This document shows positions 23,564 to 32,155 of a stretch of 64,000 nucleotides of DNA, one piece after another. How positions within the stretch are numbered: position 1 is the stretch's first letter; the number at the start of each line of letters is the position of its first letter. Both the position numbers and the translations under genes were made by a program. Under the pieces are notes generated by a model that saw nothing but the letters and a program-made list of their open reading frames with translations, searched no databases and was not told where the DNA came from. The DNA is taken from positions 1 through 64,000 of the forward strand of contig JAEZGM010000029.1 of NCBI GenBank assembly GCA_023416955.1, given 5' to 3'. Source of the DNA: Bacillota bacterium. GTDB lineage: Bacteria; Bacillota; Clostridia; Oscillospirales; Acutalibacteraceae.

Positions 23564-23608
23564 GCCAACATAGGATCATGATTTCATTTTCCGTGCATAT
23601 GAATGTAC

Positions 23609-24967
23609 TTACAGCAATGCCTTTACAATTTCGTCCGTGTGCATGCCGCGGGAACCCTTTACCAATATTGTCTCGCCGCCAACCAGCGAAGCCTTCAGCG
23701 CGGCAATCACGTCCGCGTTGTTCTCCCATGTGGTGCAGTCCATATCCGGCCTTTCGGAAAGCGCGCCCCGTGCTATTTCACGGGATTCAGACCCGATTGC
23801 GAAAATACGGTCCACCTCGCACTTCGCCGCATAAACGCCGACATCAAAGTGTGCCTTTCGGGAGTACTCGCCGAGTTCAAGCATGTCGGCAAGCACCGCA
23901 ATCCGTTTTCCGCCGTGAAAGCTGCAAAGGAGGTCAATGCTGCTTTTCATGGAATCCGGACTGGCATTGTAGGAATCATCAATGACCGTAATTTCATTAA
24001 CGGTGTGAATCTGCTGACGCATAGCAATCGGGCGGTATTCCCCCAGCTTTGCAATCGCCGCGTCCATGGATACGCCAAGGGTCTGGGCTACAGCCAGTCC
24101 AGCGAGCGCATTCAGCACATTGTGCAATCCTAACACTGGCAGAGTGACCTGTTTCGCGATTTCCCCCGCGTATAATGTGAAATGGGTATTTCCGGAATCG
24201 CTGCGAATATCTTCTGCGCGAAAGTCACACCCAGGCTGTGTTCCGTAAAAAACCATTTTACATTTCAGCTTTCCGCGCAGGCCGGCAAGCAACTCGTCAT
24301 TTCCATTTAAAAACAGAACGGAATTTTCATGGAAACGGTCAATGATATGCAGCTTTTCATCTAATATATTCCGTTGTGTCTTCAACTGCTGGATATGTGA
24401 AATGCCGATATTCGTCATAACGGCATAATCCGGCGCAGCAATCCGGGCAAGCCTGCCCATTTCGCCAAAATTGCTCATTCCCATTTCGACGACTGCCGCC
24501 TGGTGCTCCGGGCTTAGGCGGAACAGCGTCAACGGCAGACCGATCTGGCTGTTAAAATTACCCTCTGTCTTCATAACATTCAGCTTTGCGGAAAGTGCCA
24601 GCGCGACCATTTCCTTTGTCGTTGTTTTGCCCACGCTGCCGGTAATCCCCACAAACGGAATCTGGAATTTATTGCGGTACGCTCTGGCGATCAGCTGTAG
24701 AGCATGCTGGGTATCAGGCACGGCAATCCATGCATGGGTGTCCCCCATTTCGTTGTGCTCTTCCGTCAGCGTAGCGGCGGCTCCCGCCGCAAAGGTCGCT
24801 GTGATAAACTCGTGAGCATCCGTATTTTCGCCCTTTATCGGAACAAACAGCGCGCCGGGCGTGATTTTGCGGCTGTCCGTACAGACAGAGGAAATGACGG
24901 TTTCCGCACTGCCGCAGAGCAAGGTTCCGCCGCACGCGCTGACAATTTCACCGACTGTCATTTTCAT
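23609..24967 (-). CDS. murF: UDP-N-acetylmuramoyl-tripeptide--D-alanyl-D-alanine ligase
   Basis: A 452-residue cytoplasmic Mur ligase that adds D-Ala-D-Ala to the UDP-MurNAc tripeptide. The ATP loop GITGSVGKTT (107-116), the central NxVxEMGMSNFGEMG region and a C-terminal ligase domain with DDSYNASPDSM are visible. The frame extends to a GTG at 24976, but AAGG sits eight bases before the ATG at 24967, which is taken as the start. It follows murE in the same direction, separated by two copies of a dispersed repeat. Confidence 0.95.
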   Translation of the reverse strand: MKMTVGEIVSACGGTLLCGSAETVISSVCTDSRKITPGALFVPIKGENTDAHEFITATFAAGAAATLTEEHNEMGDTHAWIAVPDTQHALQLIARAYRNKFQIPFVGITGSVGKTTTKEMVALALSAKLNVMKTEGNFNSQIGLPLTLFRLSPEHQAAVVEMGMSNFGEMGRLARIAAPDYAVMTNIGISHIQQLKTQRNILDEKLHIIDRFHENSVLFLNGNDELLAGLRGKLKCKMVFYGTQPGCDFRAEDIRSDSGNTHFTLYAGEIAKQVTLPVLGLHNVLNALAGLAVAQTLGVSMDAAIAKLGEYRPIAMRQQIHTVNEITVIDDSYNASPDSMKSSIDLLCSFHGGKRIAVLADMLELGEYSRKAHFDVGVYAAKCEVDRIFAIGSESREIARGALSERPDMDCTTWENNADVIAALKASLVGGETILVKGSRGMHTDEIVKALL

Positions 24968-24993
24968 GATTGTCACCTTAAATCTTTTTATTT

Positions 24994-25092
24994 AGTCAGT
25001 TTGCTTTAGAAAACATCCAAGAAGCAAGCGCAAAAGCTTTGACCTACGGATTTTGCGCTTGTTGGTTGGCTCTGTTTTCAAGTGAACTGGCT
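24994..25092. repeat. Palindromic dispersed repeat, copy 1
   Basis: About 99 bases starting AGTCAGTTTGCTTTAGAAAA and ending in TGTTTTCA...AACTGGCT. The two ends are imperfect inverted repeats, and a smaller inverted pair (AAGCGCAAAA with TTTTGCGCTT) lies inside. It is about 90 percent identical to the adjoining copy 2 and shares its ends with the copy at 31900. The form is like a miniature inverted-repeat element. It has no coding capacity. Confidence 0.75.
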
Positions 25093-25093
25093 T

Positions 25094-25192
25094 AGTCAAT
25101 TTGCTTTAGAAAACATCCAAGAAGCAAGCGCAAAATCTTTGACCTATGGATTTTACGCTTGTTGATTGGCTTTGTTTTCAAGCGAATTGACT
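25094..25192. repeat. Palindromic dispersed repeat, copy 2, overlapping the murE 3' end
   Basis: A tandem second copy (AGTCAATT ... AATTGACT ends). Its right 40 bases are read as the last 13-14 codons of murE (NSLENKANQQA and stop), so this copy has replaced or extended the original murE terminus. Confidence 0.75.
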
Positions 25193-26631
25193 ATAATATC
25201 TGCAATTACTTCACGTTCATCCAAATGGTATTTTACACCGCTAATTTCCTGATAATCCTCGTGGCCTTTTCCGGCAAGCACAACGATGTCACCGTCCTGT
25301 GCGTTTTCCATACAGTATTTGATGGCTTCCTTCCTGTCAGGAATCACAACATACTTCCCGTCGGTTTTGTGCAGACCTATTTTAATATCCTCAATAATAT
25401 CCATAACGTCTTCATAACGGGAATTGTCGGCAGTAACAACGGACAAGTCCGCCATTTTTCCGCTTACTTCACCCATTTCATAACGGCGGGATTTTGCGCG
25501 GTTTCCGCCGGCACCGAACAGGCAGACCAGCCGATTCGGCCGGTACTCCCGAAGCGTTTCCAGAATATTTTCCATGCTCAGCGCGTTGTGCGCGTAGTCA
25601 ATCAGCAGCGTATAGTTACCGGGAACGGCAACAGGCTCTACCCTGCCCTTGACCTTCACGGTGTTCAGCCCTTCTTTGAAATGGCGCTCTTCGACCTGAA
25701 AATGGCGGCACACAGCAATTGCGCCCAAGGCATTGTAAACGCTGAATTTACCGGGGATGTCAACATCCACGCCAAAATTCAGCAAACCCTGCACATCAAA
25801 ATGTACGCCAAGGTAACCGGGGCGGGAAACCAGCTCTTCCCCGCCCGCGCGCAGCGCAGCCTCGGGGTGGAACCCGTACGTTTCAATCGTACAGGTATGG
25901 TTCGCGGTGATGCCCTGCCAGTTCTCATCATCAATATTGATGATTCCCGTTTTACACTGACGGAATAGCATACTCTTGCACTGCATATATTCCTCCAGTG
26001 ACTGATGCTCGCTCCCGCCGATATGGTCGGGTGAGAAATTTGTAAACAGGCCGATGTCAAATGTAAAACCGGAAACGCGGTGGTCTTTCAGCCCGATGGA
26101 GGAGGCTTCGATCACGGCAGCCTGACAGCCCGCGTCCGCCATCATGCGCAGGTAACGCTGCACGTCATAAGACTCCGGCGTTGTATTCTCCGTCTGAATC
26201 ACCTGGTCGCCGATCATCGTGCCAATAGTGCCGATCAGTCCCGTTTTGATTCCGGCAGATTCAAGAATTGCGCGGATCATATAGGAAGTGGTTGTTTTTC
26301 CTTTTGTACCGGTAATGCCCACCACGCGGAGCCGCTCCGCCGGGTGACCGAAATACGCCGCTGAAAGCACCGCCAGTGCATAACGGGTATCCTCCACATT
26401 TACGACAGCCGCCCCGGAAACTTCCACCGGGTGCTGGGCTATAATCGCGGCGGCGCCGGCATCCGCAGCCTGCTGCGCGAAATTATGGCTGTCAACTTTC
26501 GATCCGCAGAGGCAGACGAAAGCGCAGCCGTTTATCACTTTTCTGGAATCATATACAATATCTGAAATTTCAACATCCGTACTTTCGGAACAAAAATAAA
26601 GCAACCCTGCGAGCAAGTCAGTAAGACGCAT
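25153..26631 (-). CDS. murE: UDP-N-acetylmuramoyl-tripeptide synthetase
   Basis: A 492-residue Mur ligase adding the third residue (probably meso-diaminopimelate) to UDP-MurNAc-L-Ala-D-Glu. The ATP loop is GITGTKGKTT (105-114), a Lys in QCKSMLF (219) fits the carbamylated lysine, and the amino-acid selectivity motif, usually DNPR for meso-DAP, reads DNSR (402-405). The start is the ATG at 26631 behind GGAGG, not the longer frame to 26694. The last codons derive from a dispersed repeat. Confidence 0.95.
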   Translation of the reverse strand: MRLTDLLAGLLYFCSESTDVEISDIVYDSRKVINGCAFVCLCGSKVDSHNFAQQAADAGAAAIIAQHPVEVSGAAVVNVEDTRYALAVLSAAYFGHPAERLRVVGITGTKGKTTTSYMIRAILESAGIKTGLIGTIGTMIGDQVIQTENTTPESYDVQRYLRMMADAGCQAAVIEASSIGLKDHRVSGFTFDIGLFTNFSPDHIGGSEHQSLEEYMQCKSMLFRQCKTGIINIDDENWQGITANHTCTIETYGFHPEAALRAGGEELVSRPGYLGVHFDVQGLLNFGVDVDIPGKFSVYNALGAIAVCRHFQVEERHFKEGLNTVKVKGRVEPVAVPGNYTLLIDYAHNALSMENILETLREYRPNRLVCLFGAGGNRAKSRRYEMGEVSGKMADLSVVTADNSRYEDVMDIIEDIKIGLHKTDGKYVVIPDRKEAIKYCMENAQDGDIVVLAGKGHEDYQEISGVKYHLDEREVIADIIVNSLENKANQQA

Positions 26632-26857
26632 GGTATAGCCTCCATTTATATAGTAATCTTTTTTGATGATACAATAATCCATTCGTAAAGTCAAATGAAT
26701 AAATGCGGATGGAACAAGGAAAAATAGTACGACACTTTCCGTGTTTTGTATAAAAATTATACTTCATTACTATTTTGTCTGGTTACGCTCCCCATAAAAT
26801 ATGGTAGATTAAATAACAAGCCTGAATATCATTCAACGGAAAGGAAGGATTAGTGAA

Positions 26858-28300
26858 ATGAGCGTTGTAAATGAAAAGCTCGAATCTATAGGAGTGAAAA
26901 AAGTTCTAAGCTATCTGGACAATAATCCGGAAGAAAATGTGCCCAAATTGATTGGATGGCTGCGCAGACTTGACAGGGACGGAATTTATACCAACACCTA
27001 CGACATGATAGATGAGTTTATGAAAAACCCGGATAATAACTGGTATAAGCTGATTATGAGTTTATATACAGATATTGACGAGTCGGTTCGTGAAAAAATG
27101 TTTGAAAATTTCATTGTCAATTCGGCTATCGTGGGAATGCAGCGTAAAACAAAAAGTGAAGAAAAATACAACTGCAATATTCCATGGGCCATTTTGATGG
27201 ATCCCACTTCTGCGTGTAACCTACACTGCACAGGTTGCTGGGCCGCCGATTACGGAAATAAGCTGAACATGAGCTACGAGCAGCTTGATGACATTATTGA
27301 ACAGGGCAAGAAACTCGGAACTTATATGTATATCTATTCCGGCGGGGAGCCGCTGGTGCGCAAGAATGACATTATACGTCTTTGTGAGAAACACAGCGAC
27401 TGCGAATTTCTTTCATTCACAAACGGTACTTTAATTGATGAGGCATTCGCGGACGAAATGCTCCGGGTGAAGAACTTCGTACCCGCAATCAGCATTGAAG
27501 GATTTGAAAACGAAACCGACTTCCGGCGCGGAAGCGGCACTTATCAAAAGGTTATTCAGGCGATGGAAATTCTGAAGCGGAAAAAGCTCCCCTTCGGCGC
27601 TTCCCTTTGCTACACCAGTAAAAACGCGGAAACGATAGGCAGCGAGGCATATATTGACGACCTGATTGCTAAGGGCTGCAAATTTGCCTGGTACTTCACT
27701 TATATGCCGGTGGGCGTTGACGCAGTACCGGAATTGATGGCCACAGCGGAGCAGCGCAAATATATGTACCAGCAAATACGTTCCTTTAGAAATACCAAAC
27801 CACTGTTTACAATGGACTTCTGGAACGACGGGGAATACGTAAACGGCTGCATTGCAGGTGGCCGCTGCTATATGCATATTAACGCCAACGGCGATATTGA
27901 GCCTTGCGCGTTTATCCATTACGCCGATTCCAACATTAAAGACAAGACGCTGCTTGAAGCGTATCAGTCTCCCCTGTTCATGTCTTACCGCAAAAATCAG
28001 CCGTTCAACAAAAATATGCTTCAGCCGTGTCCGTTGCTTGACAACCCCGGCCGGTTAGCGCAAATGGTAGAGGAATCCGGTGCAGAATCGACCGATATGC
28101 AGCACCCGGAAGATGTTGAAGAGCTCACTGAAAAATGTATTGACGCAGCAGGAAAATGGAAAGTTACCGCGGATGAAATCTGGGAAAACAGCGAAGGTCG
28201 TGAAAGATCGGAACAAAAGGTTCAAAAAGATCTGGAAAACAAAGCAAGAATTGCGGCGAAGGCAGCTTCAAAAAACAAACTCAGATCAAAAGTCGGGTAA
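26858..28300 (+). CDS. Radical SAM protein with SPASM-like C-terminus (480 aa)
   Basis: A radical SAM enzyme: CxxxCxxC cluster site in SACNLHCTGCW (Cys120, 124, 127), GGEPLV SAM-binding loop, and a C-terminal segment with GGRCYMHINANGDIEPCAF and QPCPLLDNPG, cysteines suited to auxiliary Fe-S clusters. About 105 residues precede the core and a basic tail follows. SPASM proteins often modify peptides or cofactors, but no peptide substrate gene is visible nearby, so the substrate is unknown. AAGGAAGGA precedes the ATG. It stands alone, with its own terminator. Confidence 0.85.
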   Translation: MSVVNEKLESIGVKKVLSYLDNNPEENVPKLIGWLRRLDRDGIYTNTYDMIDEFMKNPDNNWYKLIMSLYTDIDESVREKMFENFIVNSAIVGMQRKTKSEEKYNCNIPWAILMDPTSACNLHCTGCWAADYGNKLNMSYEQLDDIIEQGKKLGTYMYIYSGGEPLVRKNDIIRLCEKHSDCEFLSFTNGTLIDEAFADEMLRVKNFVPAISIEGFENETDFRRGSGTYQKVIQAMEILKRKKLPFGASLCYTSKNAETIGSEAYIDDLIAKGCKFAWYFTYMPVGVDAVPELMATAEQRKYMYQQIRSFRNTKPLFTMDFWNDGEYVNGCIAGGRCYMHINANGDIEPCAFIHYADSNIKDKTLLEAYQSPLFMSYRKNQPFNKNMLQPCPLLDNPGRLAQMVEESGAESTDMQHPEDVEELTEKCIDAAGKWKVTADEIWENSEGRERSEQKVQKDLENKARIAAKAASKNKLRSKVG

Positions 28301-28330
28301 AGTGTCTCCACAAATTTATCTCTCAAACAA

Positions 28331-28366
28331 AAAGCTCTTACGAAGCAACGTAAGAGCTTTCTGTTT
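28331..28366 (+). terminator. Terminator of the radical SAM gene
   Basis: AAAGCTCTTACG and CGTAAGAGCTTT (28331-28342 and 28349-28360) form a perfect 12-base stem with a 6-base loop, followed by CTGTTTG. Confidence 0.85.
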
Positions 28367-28447
28367 GTAGAAGAATCCATCCAATGTATTAAGCGAAAGA
28401 TGGCTTCCTTGACAAACTGGATTACGTATTAACTATATTCCTACAAA

Positions 28448-28760
28448 TTACTTTTGTTTATGTTTTTCTCTGTATTCCGGGTCGATAAATAACATTTCTA
28501 AAGTATATTCATCATTCTGCTTAATCCCAACGGTATAAGCTCCAATAATATTATTTTGATATATTATTTTATAACTTTCAAAGTTCTCGTGCTCATCCAG
28601 TCTTTTAATTAATTTACCATCATTATATCCAGTAGGTCCATCTTCCTTTAAGTCGGTATGCATAGATGTATCTTCATTAAATGCAGAAGTCATTATTCTT
28701 GTTAGTATCTCATAATCAACTTGATTGATTTTTTGATATATTAATATTTATTATCCCCAC
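28448..28760 (-). pseudogene. Truncated GNAT acetyltransferase
   Basis: The frame encodes the front half of a GNAT N-acetyltransferase: QVDYEILTRIMTSAFNEDTS (from a possible GTG at 28758-28760), then YKIIYQNNIIGAYTVG and the strand-4 region LEMLFIDPEYR, after which the acetyl-CoA loop (normally R/QxxGxG/A) is replaced by EKHKQK and a stop. Everything after beta-4 is missing, so the enzyme is unlikely to work. An ATG at 28691-28693 gives an 81-residue reading. Lower GC than neighbours suggests later arrival. Confidence 0.6.
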
Positions 28761-28829
28761 TCCTTTAGCGCAAAATACTTTGCTGTTAAATATCCACATT
28801 GATTTAAAATATAGCCATTTTATAATATC

Positions 28830-29480
28830 TTATAGGTAAAACTCACTGACAGCCAGAAGATAGACGGCCGGATAATAGAAATACAGCACCAAACGACGCC
28901 TGACTAAGCTGACCGGATCGGATCTATACCAGGACAGCAGCAGGTTGGAAGCGAGAAGTGAAGCCGCTCCTACCGCAATACAAGTCGCACCCGTTTTTTC
29001 CACCTGAAACGGCAGCGTAACAGCAATGGAAAACATCAGTGCAAGCACCGCTGCATGCGCCGCATAAATAATGAAATGTTTCCCCAACTTGGACCAACGC
29101 CTGCGAAACAGAATTGCTGCGAAAATCAGACCAACAGCAAAAATAATTAAGCTGAAACCGTTGAAGGGCGCCAGTGTAAAATAATAGGCGGTAAAGCACA
29201 GGTTCGCCACAAGAAAGATCAAAACACCCGTTTCAAACCGCAGTTCAATAACCCCATCGGCGATCATGCAAAGAAACAGCCCGATAAATAAAAACCAGCT
29301 TTGTATAGGAGCATGTTTCTCAATTAATGCGTAAAGACATAATAAAACCGTCACGAACGAACACGAGGCCTTCAGCACGATCGCATGCTTGTCATTTCTG
29401 TAATATTCCTGCTGACTAAAAAACAACTGCATTAAAATACCCATGATCGCAATAGCAGCCAAACAGAGGTAGGAACTCAT
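28830..29480 (-). CDS. YhhN family membrane protein (lysoplasmalogenase-like)
   Basis: A 216-residue integral membrane protein with seven to eight hydrophobic helices. The segment CMIADGVIELRFETGVLIFL followed by NLCFTAYYF fits the YhhN/TMEM86 family pattern (GD....F..G...F...H..Y), with Asn in place of the usual His. Characterised members hydrolyse the vinyl ether of lysoplasmalogens. That activity is only inferred here. Single gene, between a GNAT remnant and a glycosyltransferase operon. Confidence 0.65.
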   Translation of the reverse strand: MSSYLCLAAIAIMGILMQLFFSQQEYYRNDKHAIVLKASCSFVTVLLCLYALIEKHAPIQSWFLFIGLFLCMIADGVIELRFETGVLIFLVANLCFTAYYFTLAPFNGFSLIIFAVGLIFAAILFRRRWSKLGKHFIIYAAHAAVLALMFSIAVTLPFQVEKTGATCIAVGAASLLASNLLLSWYRSDPVSLVRRRLVLYFYYPAVYLLAVSEFYL

Positions 29481-29608
29481 AATGAGAAAACCCCTTTCAT
29501 TTGATTCGGAATATCAAATATGCTTCCGACCGGAACCTCCTTACAATAGAGTTTTATTTCGATCGGTATGCCGGTATTGTGTTTAATGCTTATGTCTGCT
29601 GAGTACCC

Positions 29609-30793
29609 TCAAAGCAGAGCATAAAGTTTTTTAATTTCATCCTCATTCGTATAGTCGCATTTTGCCAGTGCATCGGAAAACGCGGAACGCAACTCGTTAT
29701 GAAGAATGAATTTCCTGAGACCGTCCGTGATCCCTTCACTGGTCATGGGCACAATCATACCATTCTTTCCGGAGTCAATCTGATCCGCCGCCGTTGAAAA
29801 ATCAGTTAGAAGAATCGGGCGGCAGAATACCATTGCTTCATCAACCGCAATGGATTTCCCCTCAAAACGGGAGGGCTGAATATAAATATCACATGCTTCC
29901 AGATAAGGATACGGATTCGCGCGCTCACCAAGGAACTGCACCATATCTTCAATTTCAAGCCGCTTCACCATTTCTTTCAGAGCCGCTTCCTCGGGGCCAA
30001 CGCCGATGATATACCACTTGAACTTCAGCCCTTGCTTTTTCAGCACAGCAATGGCCGGCAGGGCGATATCCAAACCTTTCTGGTGTGAAAGACGAGCAAT
30101 AGAAAGGATCCTGATTCCCTCAAAAGAATCGCCAAAGTCAGCAGATTCATCCGCCATGCTGCGCATGAATCCGGACGAGATGATATTATAAATGACATGG
30201 AATTTATTACGGAGCTCCGGGAACGTTTCGTCCAGAGCGGTTTTGCACGACTCAGAAACCGTACAGACCGCATCAAGCTTACGAAAATAATCGTAATCGT
30301 AAATTTTGCTCAAGCCCATTGCCCTGTAGTCGCCGTGAATGAATCCGATTTTTCGTTTGCTTTTCACCTTGGAATCTATGTAATAAATCGGCTGTCCTTC
30401 CATAAAAGCAACCGCCGCGTCATATTCTTTCCGGTTCTTACTGGCAAAATTCCGCTCGAAATTCCACATATTAGCCAAGCGCTCCCCCATCGTGCCTTTC
30501 AGACCGGCTATGGAAACCATGCAGCGACAGCCGGCAAGCAGCGGATGCCCTTTGCGCAGAAGTGCGGGAAACGCCTGCCGGATATTCAGCTTATATTCCG
30601 TTGGAAACAGCGGCGGCAGCAAATGAACCTGTTTTGGCACTCTGTCAAGAAACAGGCCTTCGTTTACGAAAAGCTGCAGATCAACTTCGTATTTTTCATA
30701 ATCCATAATGGAGAGCAATGTAACCAGGCTTTTCTCAATACCGCCGCTGTGCAGGCTGTAATTTACAAATAACACTTTCTTCTTGCCGGGCAT
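29609..30793 (-). CDS. Glycosyltransferase family 4 (394 aa)
   Basis: A GT-B fold glycosyltransferase: N-terminal acceptor domain with FVNYSLHSGGIEKSL, C-terminal nucleotide-sugar domain with SIARLSHQKGLDIALPA, YIIGVGPEEAAL and the E-x7-E-type motif in PSRFEGKSIAVDEAM. The long open frame reaches 31060, but that part overlaps the upstream gene. The real start is ATG 30791-30793, whose bases overlap the stop codon of the GT2 gene (TAATG), giving coupled translation. It likely builds a surface polysaccharide or teichoic-type polymer. Confidence 0.88.
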   Translation of the reverse strand: MPGKKKVLFVNYSLHSGGIEKSLVTLLSIMDYEKYEVDLQLFVNEGLFLDRVPKQVHLLPPLFPTEYKLNIRQAFPALLRKGHPLLAGCRCMVSIAGLKGTMGERLANMWNFERNFASKNRKEYDAAVAFMEGQPIYYIDSKVKSKRKIGFIHGDYRAMGLSKIYDYDYFRKLDAVCTVSESCKTALDETFPELRNKFHVIYNIISSGFMRSMADESADFGDSFEGIRILSIARLSHQKGLDIALPAIAVLKKQGLKFKWYIIGVGPEEAALKEMVKRLEIEDMVQFLGERANPYPYLEACDIYIQPSRFEGKSIAVDEAMVFCRPILLTDFSTAADQIDSGKNGMIVPMTSEGITDGLRKFILHNELRSAFSDALAKCDYTNEDEIKKLYALL

Positions 30794-31857
30794 TATTTTT
30801 TCCTCACGTCTTTCAATAAAATGTGGGAATAAATCCGATAAAACAAATACGTCAGAAGCGTATTTCCTGTGCGCATAACGCGCAGAAGAATACGGTCGGC
30901 TTTTGTTCCGTTCTTCAGGTAATCCGACTTTACCGCCTGTCTCACCAGCGGATTGTGCAAAATACCCCGCACTTCCCCGTATCGTTCGGAAAAACCGGCG
31001 GGATTGCCGGAGCTGAAGCAATTGATAAACGAGGAATGCGCCGCGCTGCGAAGCAGCCACGCCAAATGACGTTCCCTGTATTTGTCATCAATTTTCTGTT
31101 CCTCAAGAAAATTTTGAACAACCTGAAAACACGCAGCCATCATCTGCATTTTATTGGGGCGGTAGCGGGTACTCAGCGACTCCGGATTATAGCGGTAATG
31201 GTAATACGTTCCGCCGACAACCAAAAGGCGGTTCACCAGACGGTGCGCCTTAATGCTGACCGGCAAATCCTCCAGCATGATTTCCTGCTCGTTGTAATAA
31301 GCAAGATGATTTCCGATAAACCAATCGCGCAGGAACATTCTCCTCCACGCACAGCCCAGCATTTCCACTCCGCGCCAAGCCGTGTCGGAAGAATCCGGCC
31401 CAATCAATTGTGTGAGAAGTGTTTCCTGAATTTCATCGCCGAATTCCGGAAAATTGACCGGTAATTTGCAGGTACGCTGTTCTCCGTCCGCCATATTTTC
31501 CCTGACATAGTTAAATAGAACCATGTCAGCCCCGTACTCTTCCGCACTCGCATACAAATTTTGCAGCATGCCTTTGTCAATCCAGTCATCCGAGTCAATA
31601 AAAATCAGATATTTCCCCGCCGCACGCGCAACACCGTAGTTGCGCGTATCCCCCAGACCGCCGTGCGGCTTGTCCAGCACTCGAACACGGGAGTCTTTTT
31701 CATATGTACGGGCAACTTGAAGCGAATTGTCGGTCGACGCATCGTTAATCAGTAATATTTCAATATCTTCCAAAGTCTGCTGCAAAATACTGTCCACACA
31801 CTGCGAAAGATACTTTTCCACGTTATAAATCGGTACGATCACACTGATCTTTGGCAA
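30793..31857 (-). CDS. Glycosyltransferase family 2 (354 aa)
   Basis: A GT-A fold enzyme: ISVIVPIYNVEKYLSQCVDS at the N-terminus, INDASTDNS, NYGVARAAGKYLIFIDSDDW (DxD-like metal site SDD). The C-terminal 200 residues are of the kind found in capsule and teichoic acid glycosyltransferases, ending with a basic tail. It is the first gene of a two-gene unit with the GT4 gene. Confidence 0.88.
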   Translation of the reverse strand: MPKISVIVPIYNVEKYLSQCVDSILQQTLEDIEILLINDASTDNSLQVARTYEKDSRVRVLDKPHGGLGDTRNYGVARAAGKYLIFIDSDDWIDKGMLQNLYASAEEYGADMVLFNYVRENMADGEQRTCKLPVNFPEFGDEIQETLLTQLIGPDSSDTAWRGVEMLGCAWRRMFLRDWFIGNHLAYYNEQEIMLEDLPVSIKAHRLVNRLLVVGGTYYHYRYNPESLSTRYRPNKMQMMAACFQVVQNFLEEQKIDDKYRERHLAWLLRSAAHSSFINCFSSGNPAGFSERYGEVRGILHNPLVRQAVKSDYLKNGTKADRILLRVMRTGNTLLTYLFYRIYSHILLKDVRKK

Positions 31858-31899
31858 AATCAGGGCCTCCTGTCTTAAATGGTGATTCTTAGTTTCATC

Positions 31900-31970
31900 T
31901 ATAGTCAGTTAACTTTAGAAAACATCCAAGAAAATGGAGATCGGTTCTGTTTTCAAATTAGCTGACTATA
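31900..31970. repeat. Palindromic dispersed repeat, copy 3 (short form)
   Basis: Ends TATAGTCAG and CTGACTATA are perfect 9-base inverted repeats. The left part shares CTTTAGAAAACATCCAAGAA with the copies near murE, and the right part shares TGTTTTCAA. The centre is shorter (about 71 bases in all). It lies in the 298-base gap between divergent glycosyltransferase genes. Confidence 0.75.
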
Positions 31971-32098
31971 TGATACAGTGATTTGCCAACTGTTTATCAA
32001 TCAATTTTCGTGTCTGGCATCAAACATGTCATATAAATAGATTATAGCATCGGCTGAAATTGAATACAAGTTTTATTTATTCCCTAAAAAACAATAGG

Positions 32099-32127
32099 TT
32101 GAAATGCTGTATTTCCTATGGTATGCT
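32099..32127 (+). promoter_or_regulatory. Promoter of the rightward glycosyltransferase gene
   Basis: TTGAAA (32099-32104), 17 bases, TATGCT (32122-32127), with GGAGG just before the ATG at 32156. Confidence 0.65.
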
Positions 32128-32155
32128 TTAGTAAATTAAGATACGGAGGCCAATC

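Noticed and set aside
24994..25192. CRISPR array
   Set aside because: Only two direct repeats of about 99 bases without spacers; each is itself palindromic, so a dispersed inverted-repeat element fits better.
30794..31060. N-terminal extension of the GT4 glycosyltransferase
   Set aside because: It overlaps the GT2 gene in another frame, is not protein-like, and a good ribosome-binding site serves the ATG at 30793.
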